Origin: Pandoraea apista
GTDB taxonomy: Bacteria > Pseudomonadota > Gammaproteobacteria > Burkholderiales > Burkholderiaceae
DNA length: 64,000 bases
Direction: 5' to 3'
Assembly: GCF_001465595.2 (NCBI RefSeq)
Contig: NZ_CP013481.2
Span: forward strand, 992,001 to 1,056,000
Shown: positions 43,009-51,961 of the stretch, in pieces
Layout: every line of letters starts with the position of its first letter
Position numbering within the stretch: the first letter of the stretch is position 1
The notes under the pieces: model-generated
What the model was told of the DNA's origin: nothing
The model's input: only the letters and a program-made list of their open reading frames with translations
The model's database searches: none
Made by a program: the position numbers and the translations under genes

Positions 43009-44322
43009 TTACCGGGCGGTGGGTGTCTTGTCGTCGGTCGTATCGACCGGCGTGCCGACAGGATAGGCGAAGGCCGCGAACAGAGCCACCATTGTCGAAT
43101 AGAAAGCAACCGTGACCTTCAGATTGAAGGTCTCGACCGTCAGGCCGAAGATCGCGAAAGCGACTGCCGTCATCAGGCCCATCAGTGCCGCGCGGTGCTC
43201 TGTCGGACTATGGCGGATCTTGGCTGATCGGATGAAGAAGTAGGCCGGCCCCGCGTAGACGCCAAGAATGCTCAGCAAGCCGAACACGATTCCGTAATCG
43301 ACGGCGTAAGCGAGGATCTGGTTGTGTACTTCGCCTTTTCCATAGTCCGCCGCCATGGGGGTCAGCACACCGGTGGCTGCCATGGCGGGCATGGCGTCGC
43401 GATAACCGTGGGCGCCCAGTCCGAGCAACGGCTTCGCCTCGATGAGCTTTCCAGCGGCTTTCCATAATTCAAGCCGGATGCCGGTGGATGAATCGGGCCG
43501 TCCCGCAGACAAGCCGGTGATATCCGTTCGAATGGCCTCGAATCGTTCCCGTACCACGGAGGAAGCGAAGGTACTCGCCAGCAGAACCACCGCGATGACG
43601 GCAATGGCAGCGCGCCGACCCGTGCTGATGGGATGTTTGTGCCAAAAAAACCACACTACAAGCAGGCACGGCAGTGCGATCCAGCCTCCACGTGACTGAC
43701 TTGCCCATGACGCGTAGCAGCCGGCAGCGGCCCCGAGAATCTTGAAGGCCACAATCCAAGGCCTGTCGTGGGATAGCCAGTGGATCGAAACCAGCGAGAG
43801 GACACCGAGCAACAGAGCCATGTCTCCGAAATGAATCGGATTCAGAAATGAACTCTCTGCTCTCGCAACGAGAAGGTCTGCCGTCGAGTAGAGGGCCATG
43901 ATCGCGGCACAGATAGCGCCAGCGGCAAAGGTGAGGTCCACCCATTTCGGGACGACATTGACAAGCCTGCGCAGACTGAAAAACACGACGGTGGCGAGCA
44001 GAAAGCGCACGGGGGAATCGAGCGTATTTGCGGCGATCTTGCCGTGGAGTATCTCGACCGCCAGGATCGCAAAAAAAGGCAGGAATAACGTGACGACGAG
44101 CACCCGGACGTGCAGGCTGGTCTTGAGGAGCGAGGAAATCTCACCGCGCTTGCGATCCATCAGGAGGATGGTCGCGCCAAGGGCCACGGTCAGGAACATA
44201 ACAGTGTTCCCTCCGCGCGGTACGACGAGGGCGGCTGCGGGAAACAACAGGATCAGGGTGCCGAAAATTCTGGCAAAGAGATGCCGGCCGGGAATCAATG
44301 CCGACGCTTCAGACTTGCTCAT
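43009..44322 (-). CDS. O-antigen ligase/polymerase family membrane protein (Wzy_C domain)
   Basis: A 437-residue inner-membrane protein with about ten to twelve helices and one large periplasmic loop that carries the Wzy_C features (SSTGIRLELWKAAGKLIEAKPLLGLGAHGYRDAMPAM, then GEVHNQILAYAVDYGIVFGLLS). The RxxxW and HNxxL elements are those of WaaL/Wzy-type enzymes that join polysaccharide to lipid A core or polymerise it. It is followed after 16 bp by a glycosyltransferase. No large O-antigen cluster is in the window. WaaL, Wzy and protein O-oligosaccharyltransferase cannot be told apart by eye. Confidence 0.88.
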   Translation of the reverse strand: MSKSEASALIPGRHLFARIFGTLILLFPAAALVVPRGGNTVMFLTVALGATILLMDRKRGEISSLLKTSLHVRVLVVTLFLPFFAILAVEILHGKIAANTLDSPVRFLLATVVFFSLRRLVNVVPKWVDLTFAAGAICAAIMALYSTADLLVARAESSFLNPIHFGDMALLLGVLSLVSIHWLSHDRPWIVAFKILGAAAGCYASWASQSRGGWIALPCLLVVWFFWHKHPISTGRRAAIAVIAVVLLASTFASSVVRERFEAIRTDITGLSAGRPDSSTGIRLELWKAAGKLIEAKPLLGLGAHGYRDAMPAMAATGVLTPMAADYGKGEVHNQILAYAVDYGIVFGLLSILGVYAGPAYFFIRSAKIRHSPTEHRAALMGLMTAVAFAIFGLTVETFNLKVTVAFYSTMVALFAAFAYPVGTPVDTTDDKTPTAR

Positions 44323-44388
44323 TGGCTAACAGGCGAACTTCGCGGTTTACTTGGCACGAAGTATGCCAGAAATGCTCGCGCCAACGTG

Positions 44389-44421
44389 TTTTCGTAGGTC
44401 ACACGCAACGACCTACGAAAA
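44389..44421. terminator. Perfect 12-bp inverted repeat
   Basis: TTTTCGTAGGTC (44389-44400) pairs with GACCTACGAAAA (44410-44421) around a 9-nt loop. It lies 22 bp beyond the stop of the leftward gene at 44444-44791. The run of A/T at both stem ends fits a bidirectional Rho-independent terminator, though it also lies in the promoter region of the O-antigen ligase gene. Confidence 0.7.
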
Positions 44422-44443
44422 TTCTAATGGCGATGCCTCCGAT

Positions 44444-44791
44444 TTACAGGTTCATCGCTCCCAGCACCCCGCACAGGTGCAGCGCCACATGGGTCCAGGC
44501 CGCTTCATCGTAAGCATCCCCTTCGCGCGCTTTTTGTTGTGCTGTATGAAACGCGCGCCAGAGGGCGGCAGCGCTCGACGGCGTGCCGCCGGCCAGTTGA
44601 TATTGACGCTGAAGGGCTTCGGCCAGCCACGGTTGCTCGTGGGCACAGGCTTCGGCATAGGCCTCGACGGCAACCCGCGCATAGGGGTCTCCCGCCGGGT
44701 CCAGTACCACAGGGTGACTGGCCGCCGGAAGCGGCAAGGCGGACAGGGCGTGGCGCTCGGCGGCGCTATGGCGTGTGTGGTGCTGTTTCAT
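44444..44791 (-). CDS. Hypothetical protein, 115 residues
   Basis: A soluble, helix-rich protein (MKQHHTRHSAAERHALSALPLPAASHPVVLDPAGDPYARVAVEAYAEACAHEQPWLAEALQRQYQLAGG...). There is no signal peptide or membrane segment, and the motif is not recognised. The start at 44791 is the second in-frame ATG; an earlier one would overlap the downstream part of the next gene's region without gain. It lies 58 bp after the small gene at 44850 on the same strand, so the two may be co-transcribed. A terminator follows. Confidence 0.6.
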   Translation of the reverse strand: MKQHHTRHSAAERHALSALPLPAASHPVVLDPAGDPYARVAVEAYAEACAHEQPWLAEALQRQYQLAGGTPSSAAALWRAFHTAQQKAREGDAYDEAAWTHVALHLCGVLGAMNL

Positions 44792-44849
44792 GAAGGTCTC
44801 GTCTTGTTGGCCGCGCCAGAGTCGCTGGCGCGGAATCACTTACGTGGAC

Positions 44850-45062
44850 TCAGTCGTTTTCCATATCGCGGATGAACAGCATGGCCGCGTGCTTGGCCTG
44901 ATCGATGCTCGAGAACGTTCTCCCGTCCATCGGCCAGACGTCGACCAGAACGGCATAGTTGCCCGGCTGATCGGCCTGCATGATGCGGATGTAATGCTGC
45001 CGGAACACGCAGCGTGCGAGTTCCACTGTCGGGTGCGGTCGGCGGAAATGGGCAGTTGCCAT
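44850..45062 (-). CDS. Hypothetical protein, 70 residues
   Basis: A small soluble protein, MATAHFRRPHPTVELARCVFRQHYIRIMQADQ, ending with GRTFSSIDQAKHAAMLFIRDMEND. A GGAGA ribosome-binding site lies about 5-9 nt before ATG 45062, read on the minus strand. This supports the start over a longer upstream form. The predicted beta-beta-alpha pattern (YIRIM...NYAVLVDVWPMDGRTFSSIDQAKHAAMLFI) looks like a compact single domain. Family not known to me. Confidence 0.62.
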   Translation of the reverse strand: MATAHFRRPHPTVELARCVFRQHYIRIMQADQPGNYAVLVDVWPMDGRTFSSIDQAKHAAMLFIRDMEND

Positions 45063-45482
45063 GACAGTCTCCAGAAATTCGGCCCTCCGGCCTCGACGGG
45101 CCGTTGGAATGTCATAAGCAAGTTGCGCGCCACCCGCGATGAGATGGCTAACTGTTTGATGTTTAAGGGAGTTGCCGGGTGGCAGGGCGGGCGGGGATGA
45201 AAAAACGTTACGAAAACGAAACACTGCCGGAACGGCAGGACGTAACACCGCCTGAGAGTGTGAAGCCGGGGCCCCCAGACCCCCCATGGGGTGCCGCTTT
45301 TTGCTTGCGCCGGACACGAAGCGCAGCTGATGCCCGCTACGCAAGCGGGCTCACCCGATCTCGATCTGCGGGGAGCAACGTCATCGCCGTCACACAGGGT
45401 CTGTGGCCCGGGCCCGAGGCGCGTTAGTCAGCCCAGATGCCGCGCAGGCTTTGCCGCCGCGGGGCGTAGTTGTGCTCGGCGA
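45063..45482. other. Intergenic region, no supported gene
   Basis: About 420 bp. A short hairpin, CTGCCG (45224-45229)/CGGCAG (45233-45238), is present. An open frame at 45179-45427 has no ribosome-binding site and a composition rich in Arg and Pro, so I do not call it. The right edge is the end of the histidine kinase gene, the left edge the promoter of the 70-residue gene. Confidence 0.5.
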
Positions 45483-48296
45483 TCAGGCTGGCAACGGTGC
45501 CGCACATAACTCGGCCAGTCCGGCGAGATCGCCACGCTGTGCGAGATGATGGACGTGCCGGGCAAAGCCGTCGAATTGCGGCGATTGATCGCTCAGGTCG
45601 CGCGCCCAGTCCATCAGATCGGTAATGGCGCCCATGGCGATCAATTGCCGGGCCTGCACGAGATGCTCGCGTGACGGCAGCAACCATGGTCCGTCGTCCG
45701 GATGACCTGTATCGCTGCGATCCTGCGTGTTCGCGAGCGCGTCGTCGCGATGCAGATTGAGCAGCCGGGCGAGCGTATTGCGCAGGTCGGCGAGTTCGAT
45801 CGGTTTGAGCAGGCTCGCATCGTAGCCACTGCCAGCGACGATCTGCGGCGATGCCGAGATCGCCAGCACGGGCATATCGGGCCAGTGCTGGCGTATGGCC
45901 CGCGCGACGGCAAGGCCGTCGGCATTGGGCATCATGTGATCGGTGATCACCAGATGCGGTCGCGTCAGACCGGGGGTGCCAAGCTCGGCGATGAGCGCCA
46001 CGCCATCGCTGAATGTATGCACCGTGAAGCCGAGACTCGCGAGTTCGTCATGCAGGAATTGCCGGATCTCTGGCGAATCTTCCGCGAGCCAGAGGTGGTA
46101 TCCGCTGCCGTCGAGCGGCGGCAACGTGTGAGTCGCGCCGGCAAGCGACTGCGGCACGAGATCCGATTCGCGCGCCACGCGCAGCGGCAGCGTGAACACC
46201 ACGCGCGTGCCCACGTCCGGTGTGCTGTCGAGTGTGATCGTGCCGTCCATGCGTTCGACCCATTGCTGCACGATGGCCAGCCCGAGGCCCACGCCCGGCA
46301 CGCGGCGTGCCCGGTCGAGTCGCGCGAACGGTTCGAAGACGCGGGACAGATCGTCGCTGGCGATACCGCAGCCGGAATCTTCCACGCTGAATCGCACATG
46401 GACGATATCGGCGCGCGTCACGTCCGATGTCGCCGAGAGCGACAGCGTAATCGTGCCGTTGCCGGTGTACTTCGCGGCATTGTCCAGCAGGTTGCCGAGC
46501 ACCTGGCGCACGCGCTTGGCGTCGAACTCGAGCAGCGCAGGCAGCGGCGCTCGCACATCGAGCAGGAAGGTGTTGCCGTGCTTGCGCGCGAGGCTCATCC
46601 CTTCGTGCGCCATACCGTCGATGAACGCGTGGACGTAGACGGGCGCGACATGCAGCGCATCGGCCGCCCCGCCGCCGGCATACTCGATGAGGTCGTTAAC
46701 CATGGCGAGCATGTGATGCGCGCTGCGGCGGATGATGCGTCCCCGGTCGGCATCTTCGCGCCCGCCCGACTGCACGAGGTCCGCAAAGCCGATGATCGAC
46801 GTGAGCGGCGTGCGCAGATCATGACTGATGCGGGCGAGGAAGTCGTTCTTTGCGCTGTTGGCTTCGTCGGCGGCGATGAGCGCGGCCTGCAATTCCCGCG
46901 TGCGTGCGTCGACGGCATTGGCAAGCCGGGTCTGTTCTTCGCGCCGTGTCTGAAGCAACTCGTGCTGTGCCGCACGTTGTTCGCGCACGAGTTCGCGCGA
47001 GCGTCCGGCCACGATGATCGTGAGCATGAGCAGCACGGCGATATTCGTGCTCCATGCCATCGCCGTGTTGGCGAGCCAGTCCTCGGGGAGCCGGCCGTTG
47101 ATGATCGCCAGCCGCCAGAACAGCGCGACGCAGCTGGGCGAGAACGAGAGCAGGCAAAGCCGCGCATTGGCCAGGCCGCGTCGCCAGCCGTCGATCAGCG
47201 ACACAACCCACAGGACGTTAAGTGCCGAGAGCAGTTGCAGATGCGTAAAGGCGGCATCCCGGTGGTCGCCGAACGCGACCCAGACCGTCATGCAGGCCAT
47301 GACACCGATTACCACGCGATAGGTCCGGCGCCACAGGGTCACGCGGCGCAGCCCGGTGAAGCTCAGCACCATCGCGCTGAAGAAGCCTGCGGTCAGCGTC
47401 GAGAAAAAACTCGGCGCGCGCACGATGAATTCGCCGCCCTGTGTCAGCAGGTAGCGATACAGGAAGCCCTGAAACGCCATGTCTTGCGCGACCTGCGTGA
47501 TCGTGGTGAGTGCGAGCAGCACGAACACCCTGTCGCGTCGCGCAATGCCGAGCACGAAGGCGTAGAGCGCGATGGAGATCATCGAGCCGGCGAGAAGCAT
47601 GGCGATCATCGCGTTGCGCGATTCGGCGATGCGGAAGTCGTCGGGGTGCCAAAGCTGCGGCACGATGCTCACCGACGAGCGGGTCTCGACGCGCACGAGG
47701 AACGTCAACCGTTCGCCGGGGGCGAGCGTGATCGGGAAGACCGGCGTTTCCGACACGATCGGGTGCCGCTCCAGCGGCACCTTATGCCCCGCGAGCCACG
47801 TGACGGAGGGTTGCGTGCTGCCGGCTGGCATCGAATAGAAACGTACGTCTTCCAGTCGCACGATGCCGACGCTTAGCCAACGGGTAACGGTGGCCTTGCC
47901 GAGGTTGACGAGGTTGCCTTGCAGCCAGAACGCCGAGCGGCTATAGCCGGGGTTGAGCATGCGCGGCACAACGTCGTGCCAGCCAGACGCGTTGAGCGCT
48001 TGCGTGGCGTCGAGGCGTGCGGAGCGGTCTTCCAGCAAACGCAGTTGCCGGTCTAGCTTGAGCGGTGACGGCGCGCTCGCGAGGTCGATGGCGGCGGATG
48101 ACGCCTGCGAAGCCGGCGATGCTGGCGATGCTGGCGACGCCGTCAGGAGGGGCGGCGCAGAAGTGTTCGCTGCCGGTAAGGCGAAGGCGGTAGCGCCATG
48201 CAGCATCCACGTCAGGAGGACGACGAAGAAGATAAGGCATTCAACACGCGACCGGCGCAAATCGGGCGTTGGCATGTCCGAAGGCGCAACGGTCAT
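45483..48296 (-). CDS. Hybrid sensor histidine kinase with 7TM-DISM sensor and receiver
   Basis: A 937-residue membrane kinase. Order: signal segment 20-40, PAS/SPAS-rich linker 50-70, extracellular DISM beta domain about 80-220, seven helices about 230-430, coiled coil 435-485, HisKA with His492 (FLARISHDLRTPLTSI), HATPase with N-box NLLDNAAKY about 602-610 and DSGCG 640-644, receiver with phospho-acceptor Asp786 (LVITDHMMP), and a 75-residue C-terminal tail. It should sense an extracellular carbohydrate or envelope signal and pass phosphate on. Its ATG overlaps the stop of the response-regulator gene by 4 nt, so they form a pair. Confidence 0.92.
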   Translation of the reverse strand: MTVAPSDMPTPDLRRSRVECLIFFVVLLTWMLHGATAFALPAANTSAPPLLTASPASPASPASQASSAAIDLASAPSPLKLDRQLRLLEDRSARLDATQALNASGWHDVVPRMLNPGYSRSAFWLQGNLVNLGKATVTRWLSVGIVRLEDVRFYSMPAGSTQPSVTWLAGHKVPLERHPIVSETPVFPITLAPGERLTFLVRVETRSSVSIVPQLWHPDDFRIAESRNAMIAMLLAGSMISIALYAFVLGIARRDRVFVLLALTTITQVAQDMAFQGFLYRYLLTQGGEFIVRAPSFFSTLTAGFFSAMVLSFTGLRRVTLWRRTYRVVIGVMACMTVWVAFGDHRDAAFTHLQLLSALNVLWVVSLIDGWRRGLANARLCLLSFSPSCVALFWRLAIINGRLPEDWLANTAMAWSTNIAVLLMLTIIVAGRSRELVREQRAAQHELLQTRREEQTRLANAVDARTRELQAALIAADEANSAKNDFLARISHDLRTPLTSIIGFADLVQSGGREDADRGRIIRRSAHHMLAMVNDLIEYAGGGAADALHVAPVYVHAFIDGMAHEGMSLARKHGNTFLLDVRAPLPALLEFDAKRVRQVLGNLLDNAAKYTGNGTITLSLSATSDVTRADIVHVRFSVEDSGCGIASDDLSRVFEPFARLDRARRVPGVGLGLAIVQQWVERMDGTITLDSTPDVGTRVVFTLPLRVARESDLVPQSLAGATHTLPPLDGSGYHLWLAEDSPEIRQFLHDELASLGFTVHTFSDGVALIAELGTPGLTRPHLVITDHMMPNADGLAVARAIRQHWPDMPVLAISASPQIVAGSGYDASLLKPIELADLRNTLARLLNLHRDDALANTQDRSDTGHPDDGPWLLPSREHLVQARQLIAMGAITDLMDWARDLSDQSPQFDGFARHVHHLAQRGDLAGLAELCAAPLPA

Positions 48297-49189
48297 GGCG
48301 CGGGGGCGGATGTGCTTTGCGCGCCGAGCTCGCGGAAACCGCTCGGCGGCATGCCGAAGCGCTCGCGAAATGCCGTGGCGAAATTGGCGGCGCTGGCGAA
48401 GCCGACGGCGCTGGCAATGTCCTGCACGTCGAGCGATGTTTCCGAGAGCAGACGGCGCGCCTCTTTCATGCGTTCTTCGCGCAGGAAGTCGAACACCGTC
48501 ACGCCGACGCAGCGTCGGAACGCCAGATTCAGACGGCGCGTGTTGGTGCCGACGGCACTGGCAAGACCGGCGAGTTCGGGCGTGATGTCGAGCCGGTTGA
48601 GCAGCAGGGTGCGCGTGGCGCGATAGAGAACGGCGTCGAGCGTGTGCGCCTGCACGGGCAAGGGGGTCGGCTTGCTGCTTTCACCCCCGGCGCCGGGTAG
48701 CGGCGCGGGTGTGGTCGCCTTCAGATGAATCGACAGCCGCAAGCGCACCTCTTCGAAGTCATACGGCTTGGCGACGTAATCGACGGCACCCGCCGAGAGT
48801 CCGGCAACGCGCTCGCCGGGCAGGGCGGCAGCCGTCAGGAAGATCAGCGGAATGTGCCGGGTACCGGGGTCGGCCTTGAGCAGGCGGCAGGCGCCGAGGC
48901 CGTCGCACACGGGCATGCGGATGTCCATGAGGATCAGATCGGGCTGCACCGTGCGGGCTTTCGTGTAGCCGTCGCGGCCGTCTTGCGCGATGTAGACGCG
49001 GCACCCCTGCTGACTGAGAAAATCCATCAGCAGCATGCGGTCTTCCTGATTGTCGTCGACGACGAGCACTCGCACGCCCGACAACTGGCGGGCATGCGGC
49101 GAAGTGGGCCATGTGCCACCCGGCGAATGGGTGCCTGGCGCGGCAAACGGCTGCGAGGGCGGGGGACGATCGCTCATGATGGTCGCCAT
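48293..49189 (-). CDS. Response regulator: receiver + AraC-type DNA-binding domain
   Basis: A 298-residue protein. The receiver domain spans about residues 38-155, with DD at 45-46, phospho-acceptor Asp89 (LILMDIRMP) and the conserved Lys in AVDYVAKPYDFEEV. A Pro-rich linker follows. The C-terminal AraC helix-turn-helix pair covers about 205-285 (NLAFRRCVGVTVFDFLREERMKEARRLLSETSLDVQDIASAVGFASAANFATAFRERFGMPPSGFR). REC-AraC fusions are much rarer than OmpR- or NarL-type regulators. It is translationally coupled to the kinase and transcribed first. Start 49189 is chosen over an upstream ATG at 49267 because the extra residues lack family match. Confidence 0.9.
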   Translation of the reverse strand: MATIMSDRPPPSQPFAAPGTHSPGGTWPTSPHARQLSGVRVLVVDDNQEDRMLLMDFLSQQGCRVYIAQDGRDGYTKARTVQPDLILMDIRMPVCDGLGACRLLKADPGTRHIPLIFLTAAALPGERVAGLSAGAVDYVAKPYDFEEVRLRLSIHLKATTPAPLPGAGGESSKPTPLPVQAHTLDAVLYRATRTLLLNRLDITPELAGLASAVGTNTRRLNLAFRRCVGVTVFDFLREERMKEARRLLSETSLDVQDIASAVGFASAANFATAFRERFGMPPSGFRELGAQSTSAPAP

Positions 49190-49410
49190 TCTTTCACATT
49201 CGCCTCGTTGCGCTTCACGCTTGCGATGTGAATTCGGTTGCGAGAGAAATATTTTTCCGCCGGGCAAACGTCACATGCCGTCGGGCAAAGGTGTGGAGAC
49301 GTCGGGCGGGATCGGCTCAGGTAAGGTCAGCCGTCGGGTTCGCCGGGGTGAGGACCGGTGCGTGGGCGATCGGGGGGTTGTCTGCCGCTGGCGTGCCCCG
49401 TCTGGCGAAC

Positions 49411-49432
49411 CCGGCCCCCCCGGGGGGGCCGG
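49411..49432. repeat. Perfect 22-bp all-G/C palindrome
   Basis: Between the start of the response regulator and the end of murA, 49411-49421 (CCGGCCCCCCC) is the exact reverse complement of 49422-49432, with no spacer. It lies 23 bp after the leftward murA stop at 49455. It cannot form a normal loop-bearing hairpin without unpairing the centre. It could be a murA transcript end, a protein site or a run prone to sequencing error. Confidence 0.7.
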
Positions 49433-49454
49433 ATGCCGGTACGAGACGAGCGAC

Positions 49455-50756
49455 TTACTCCGGCGTTGTCCAGACGACGTTCGCGCCGACCGAGCACAGA
49501 TTCTCGACAAAGCGCGGGTGCGCGCGGCGAATCGGCTGAGCGTTCTTGATGGTCGACTGGCCGTCGATGCTGGCGGCCACCATCAGCAGTGCAATCGCCA
49601 CGCGGATGATGTAAGGACTCTCCACGACCGCCGGCGTGAGCGGCACGCCACCGAACGTGATCAGGCGATGCGGATCGGATTGGAAGACGTGCGCGCCGAA
49701 CTTCGACAACTCGGTCGACCAGCCCATGGCGCCGTCGTACACCTTGTTCCAGAACATCGCACTGCCTTCTGCCTTCACGCCCAGCGCGATGAAGATCGGC
49801 AGCAGGTCGACCGGGAAATACGGCCACGGTGCGGCTTCCACCTTCGTCAGAATGTTCTGCGTGAACGGTGTCTGCACCTTGAGCTTGCCTTGCGCAGTGG
49901 CCGTCGACCAGCCGTCGCGGTGTTCGACTTTGACACCGAACTTGGCGAACGTGCGGTCGATCAGCGGGAACTGATCCGGCGCCGTGTTCTTGACGGTGAT
50001 TTCACCGCCGGTGATCGCGCCGAGCGCGAGGAACGTGGTGATCTCATGGAAGTCTTCCGCGAAACGGAATTCGCCGCCGCCGAACCGTTCCACGCCTTCG
50101 ATGGCGAGTTGCGATGTGCCCACGCCTTCAATGGGCACGCCCAGCATCTGCATGAAGCGGCAGAACTCCTGCACGTGCGGCTCAGAAGCCGCGTTGTTCA
50201 ATTGCGAGCGGCCCTTGGCCGATGCGGCGCAGAGCACGAAGTTTTCCGTCGTCGTCACCGACGCGTAATCGAGCCAGTGGCGAATCGCGGGGCGCGTTTC
50301 GTCGGCATGGATCAACAACGAGCCTTCGGTGCGCTCGACGCGTCCGCCGAAATGGCGCAGCACTTCGATATGCGGGTCGATCTCGCGCACACCCAGCGTG
50401 CAGCCCTTGATGTTGTCTTCAATGCGCGCCACGCCGAACCGGGCGAGCAGCGGCGGCACGAGCATGATCGACGAGCGCATTTCTTCCGGCAGGTGGTCGG
50501 TGCGCGGGTCGAACTTCGTGTTGCGGTGGTGGATATCGAGCGTGCCGGCCTCGAAATCGACGCTCACATCGCTGCCGAGCTGCCGGAAGATATCGAGGAT
50601 CTTACGAACGTCGGTGATCTCGGGCACGCCAATGAGGCGTACCGGCTGATCGGTGAGCAGCGTGGCGCACAGCACCGGGAGAACGGCGTTCTTGTTGGCA
50701 GAGGGGGTAATGCGGCCACGCAGGGGCTGGCCGCCGTGGACTACCAGATGGGACAT
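49455..50756 (-). CDS. murA: UDP-N-acetylglucosamine 1-carboxyvinyltransferase (MurA family)
   Basis: A 433-residue EPSP-synthase-fold enzyme. MurA moves enolpyruvate from PEP to UDP-GlcNAc, the first committed step of peptidoglycan synthesis. The Lys-Asn pair is in ITPSANKNAVLPVLCATLL, and the fosfomycin-target Cys is in IKGCTLGVREIDPHIE, aligned to E. coli Cys115. The start at 50756 (MSHLVVHGGQPLRGRI) fits homologues. In related genomes the housekeeping murA lies in the hisG-side cluster, so this copy, beside a two-component pair and a GntR gene, may be a second one. That is inference. A 226-bp gap separates it from the GntR gene upstream. Confidence 0.9.
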   Translation of the reverse strand: MSHLVVHGGQPLRGRITPSANKNAVLPVLCATLLTDQPVRLIGVPEITDVRKILDIFRQLGSDVSVDFEAGTLDIHHRNTKFDPRTDHLPEEMRSSIMLVPPLLARFGVARIEDNIKGCTLGVREIDPHIEVLRHFGGRVERTEGSLLIHADETRPAIRHWLDYASVTTTENFVLCAASAKGRSQLNNAASEPHVQEFCRFMQMLGVPIEGVGTSQLAIEGVERFGGGEFRFAEDFHEITTFLALGAITGGEITVKNTAPDQFPLIDRTFAKFGVKVEHRDGWSTATAQGKLKVQTPFTQNILTKVEAAPWPYFPVDLLPIFIALGVKAEGSAMFWNKVYDGAMGWSTELSKFGAHVFQSDPHRLITFGGVPLTPAVVESPYIIRVAIALLMVAASIDGQSTIKNAQPIRRAHPRFVENLCSVGANVVWTTPE

Positions 50757-50982
50757 GGGCTTCCTTCGGGCTTCGTGCCGTCGTGCTTTCGTGTATCGGG
50801 CGGGGGGCGAAAGTGGCAGGCGGGCCGCTGGCCCGTCGCAAACAGGCGAAATATACCCCTGAAAGCGGCGTGTGTGCCATGCGACCCCCTCCCCGTGGTG
50901 GGATTGCCGCGCGGCTTGACGGGCAACAGGCCCGTGGTATCGGCCGCGTGGTTGCGGCCGATCCACCATGCCGCCCGGCACA

Positions 50983-51783
50983 TCAGGAGGCCCCGCCTGC
51001 AAATGCCTCGGCAAAGATGGCGCGGAAATCTGGCGTTTCGGCGGCGGCGGCACGCGTGAGTACCCGGGCTTCGAGTTCGTCGAGATGCGCCGCGGCAAGG
51101 GCAATGGCGGCTTGCGTCTTGCCGTCGCGCAACTGTCCGACGAGCTGGGCGTGCTCCGTCGGCGCGCAATGCATGAACTCCGCGGGGTCGTACAGGGCTT
51201 TGTATAGCTCGGTCTTGGCGACGAGCTGGCGCGCGAACGTATCGAGTTCGGCGCTGCCCGCCATGCCGATCAGCTTCAGATGGAACTCACCGGCCAGGCG
51301 GATCGAGCGCTCGTGCGTGCCGTCGGCATGCGAGCGGGCTTCGGTGGCGACGTGCGCGTCGAGCACCGCGAGTTGCGACACGCTCAACTGGCCGCAAATG
51401 CTCGCGATCACCCCGGTTTCCAGCACGCGCCGAGCGCGATAGGTCTGGCGAATGTCGTCGAGCGAGGGCTGTGGCACAAACGCCCCGCGATTGGGTTCGA
51501 GCACGAGCTTGCCTTCGAAACCGAGCCGCGCGAGTACCTTGCGCACTGCGCCGCGCGTGCAGTCGAACGCCTGCGCCAGATTGCGCTCGCGCAGCGGCAT
51601 GCCCGGGCGGAGCTTGCCGGAGAGCAGTGCCTGCGAGATCGCCTGATAGACGCGTGCCTCGATCTGCTGTCCCGCGCTGCCCGGCGAGCCATCGCCGTCG
51701 GCCGGGAGATTCGGGGCCGTATCGGACGCGGCCTCAGGGCGGGAAGCGTCGCGCGGCGACGCCGGTGCTGCGGTGCGGCTCAA
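50983..51783 (-). CDS. GntR family regulator, FCD subfamily
   Basis: A 266-residue regulator. A loose 35-residue lead is followed by the GntR winged helix (EARVYQAISQALLSGKLRPGMPLRERNLAQAFDCTRGAVRKVLARLGFEGKLVLEPNRGAFVPQPS). An all-helical FCD effector domain makes up the rest (DIRQTYRARRVLETGVIASICG...). FCD domains bind metal plus a small carboxylic acid. It is divergent from the four-gene operon starting at 52117, with an 18-bp palindrome in between, so it most likely represses that operon and itself. Family is certain; the ligand is unknown. Confidence 0.93.
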   Translation of the reverse strand: MSRTAAPASPRDASRPEAASDTAPNLPADGDGSPGSAGQQIEARVYQAISQALLSGKLRPGMPLRERNLAQAFDCTRGAVRKVLARLGFEGKLVLEPNRGAFVPQPSLDDIRQTYRARRVLETGVIASICGQLSVSQLAVLDAHVATEARSHADGTHERSIRLAGEFHLKLIGMAGSAELDTFARQLVAKTELYKALYDPAEFMHCAPTEHAQLVGQLRDGKTQAAIALAAAHLDELEARVLTRAAAAETPDFRAIFAEAFAGGAS

Positions 51784-51961
51784 GCCTGATCTCCTTGAGT
51801 ATCGAGGGGCACGGCCCGTAGTTCACGGTTCGCGCAGGTGTGGGCCGCATTGTAACCGGCCCCCTCGACCTCCCGGTTTCGCTCCCGGAAAACCCTCGGT
51901 TTCGGCCGCCCGGACATTGCGACCTTGCATTTCGGCAAATCGTTACCGATAATGGTCAACA

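Noticed and set aside
45179..45427. 82-codon plus-strand open frame
   Set aside because: No ribosome-binding site, Arg/Pro/Ser-rich, ends in an intergenic region; no support as a gene.
45702..47876. 724-codon plus-strand frame opposite the histidine kinase
   Set aside because: Composition is Arg/His/Glu-rich with no domain; the kinase on the other strand has all catalytic motifs.
49050..51059. 669-codon plus-strand frame opposite murA
   Set aside because: Covers parts of several leftward genes and intergenic DNA; no motif.
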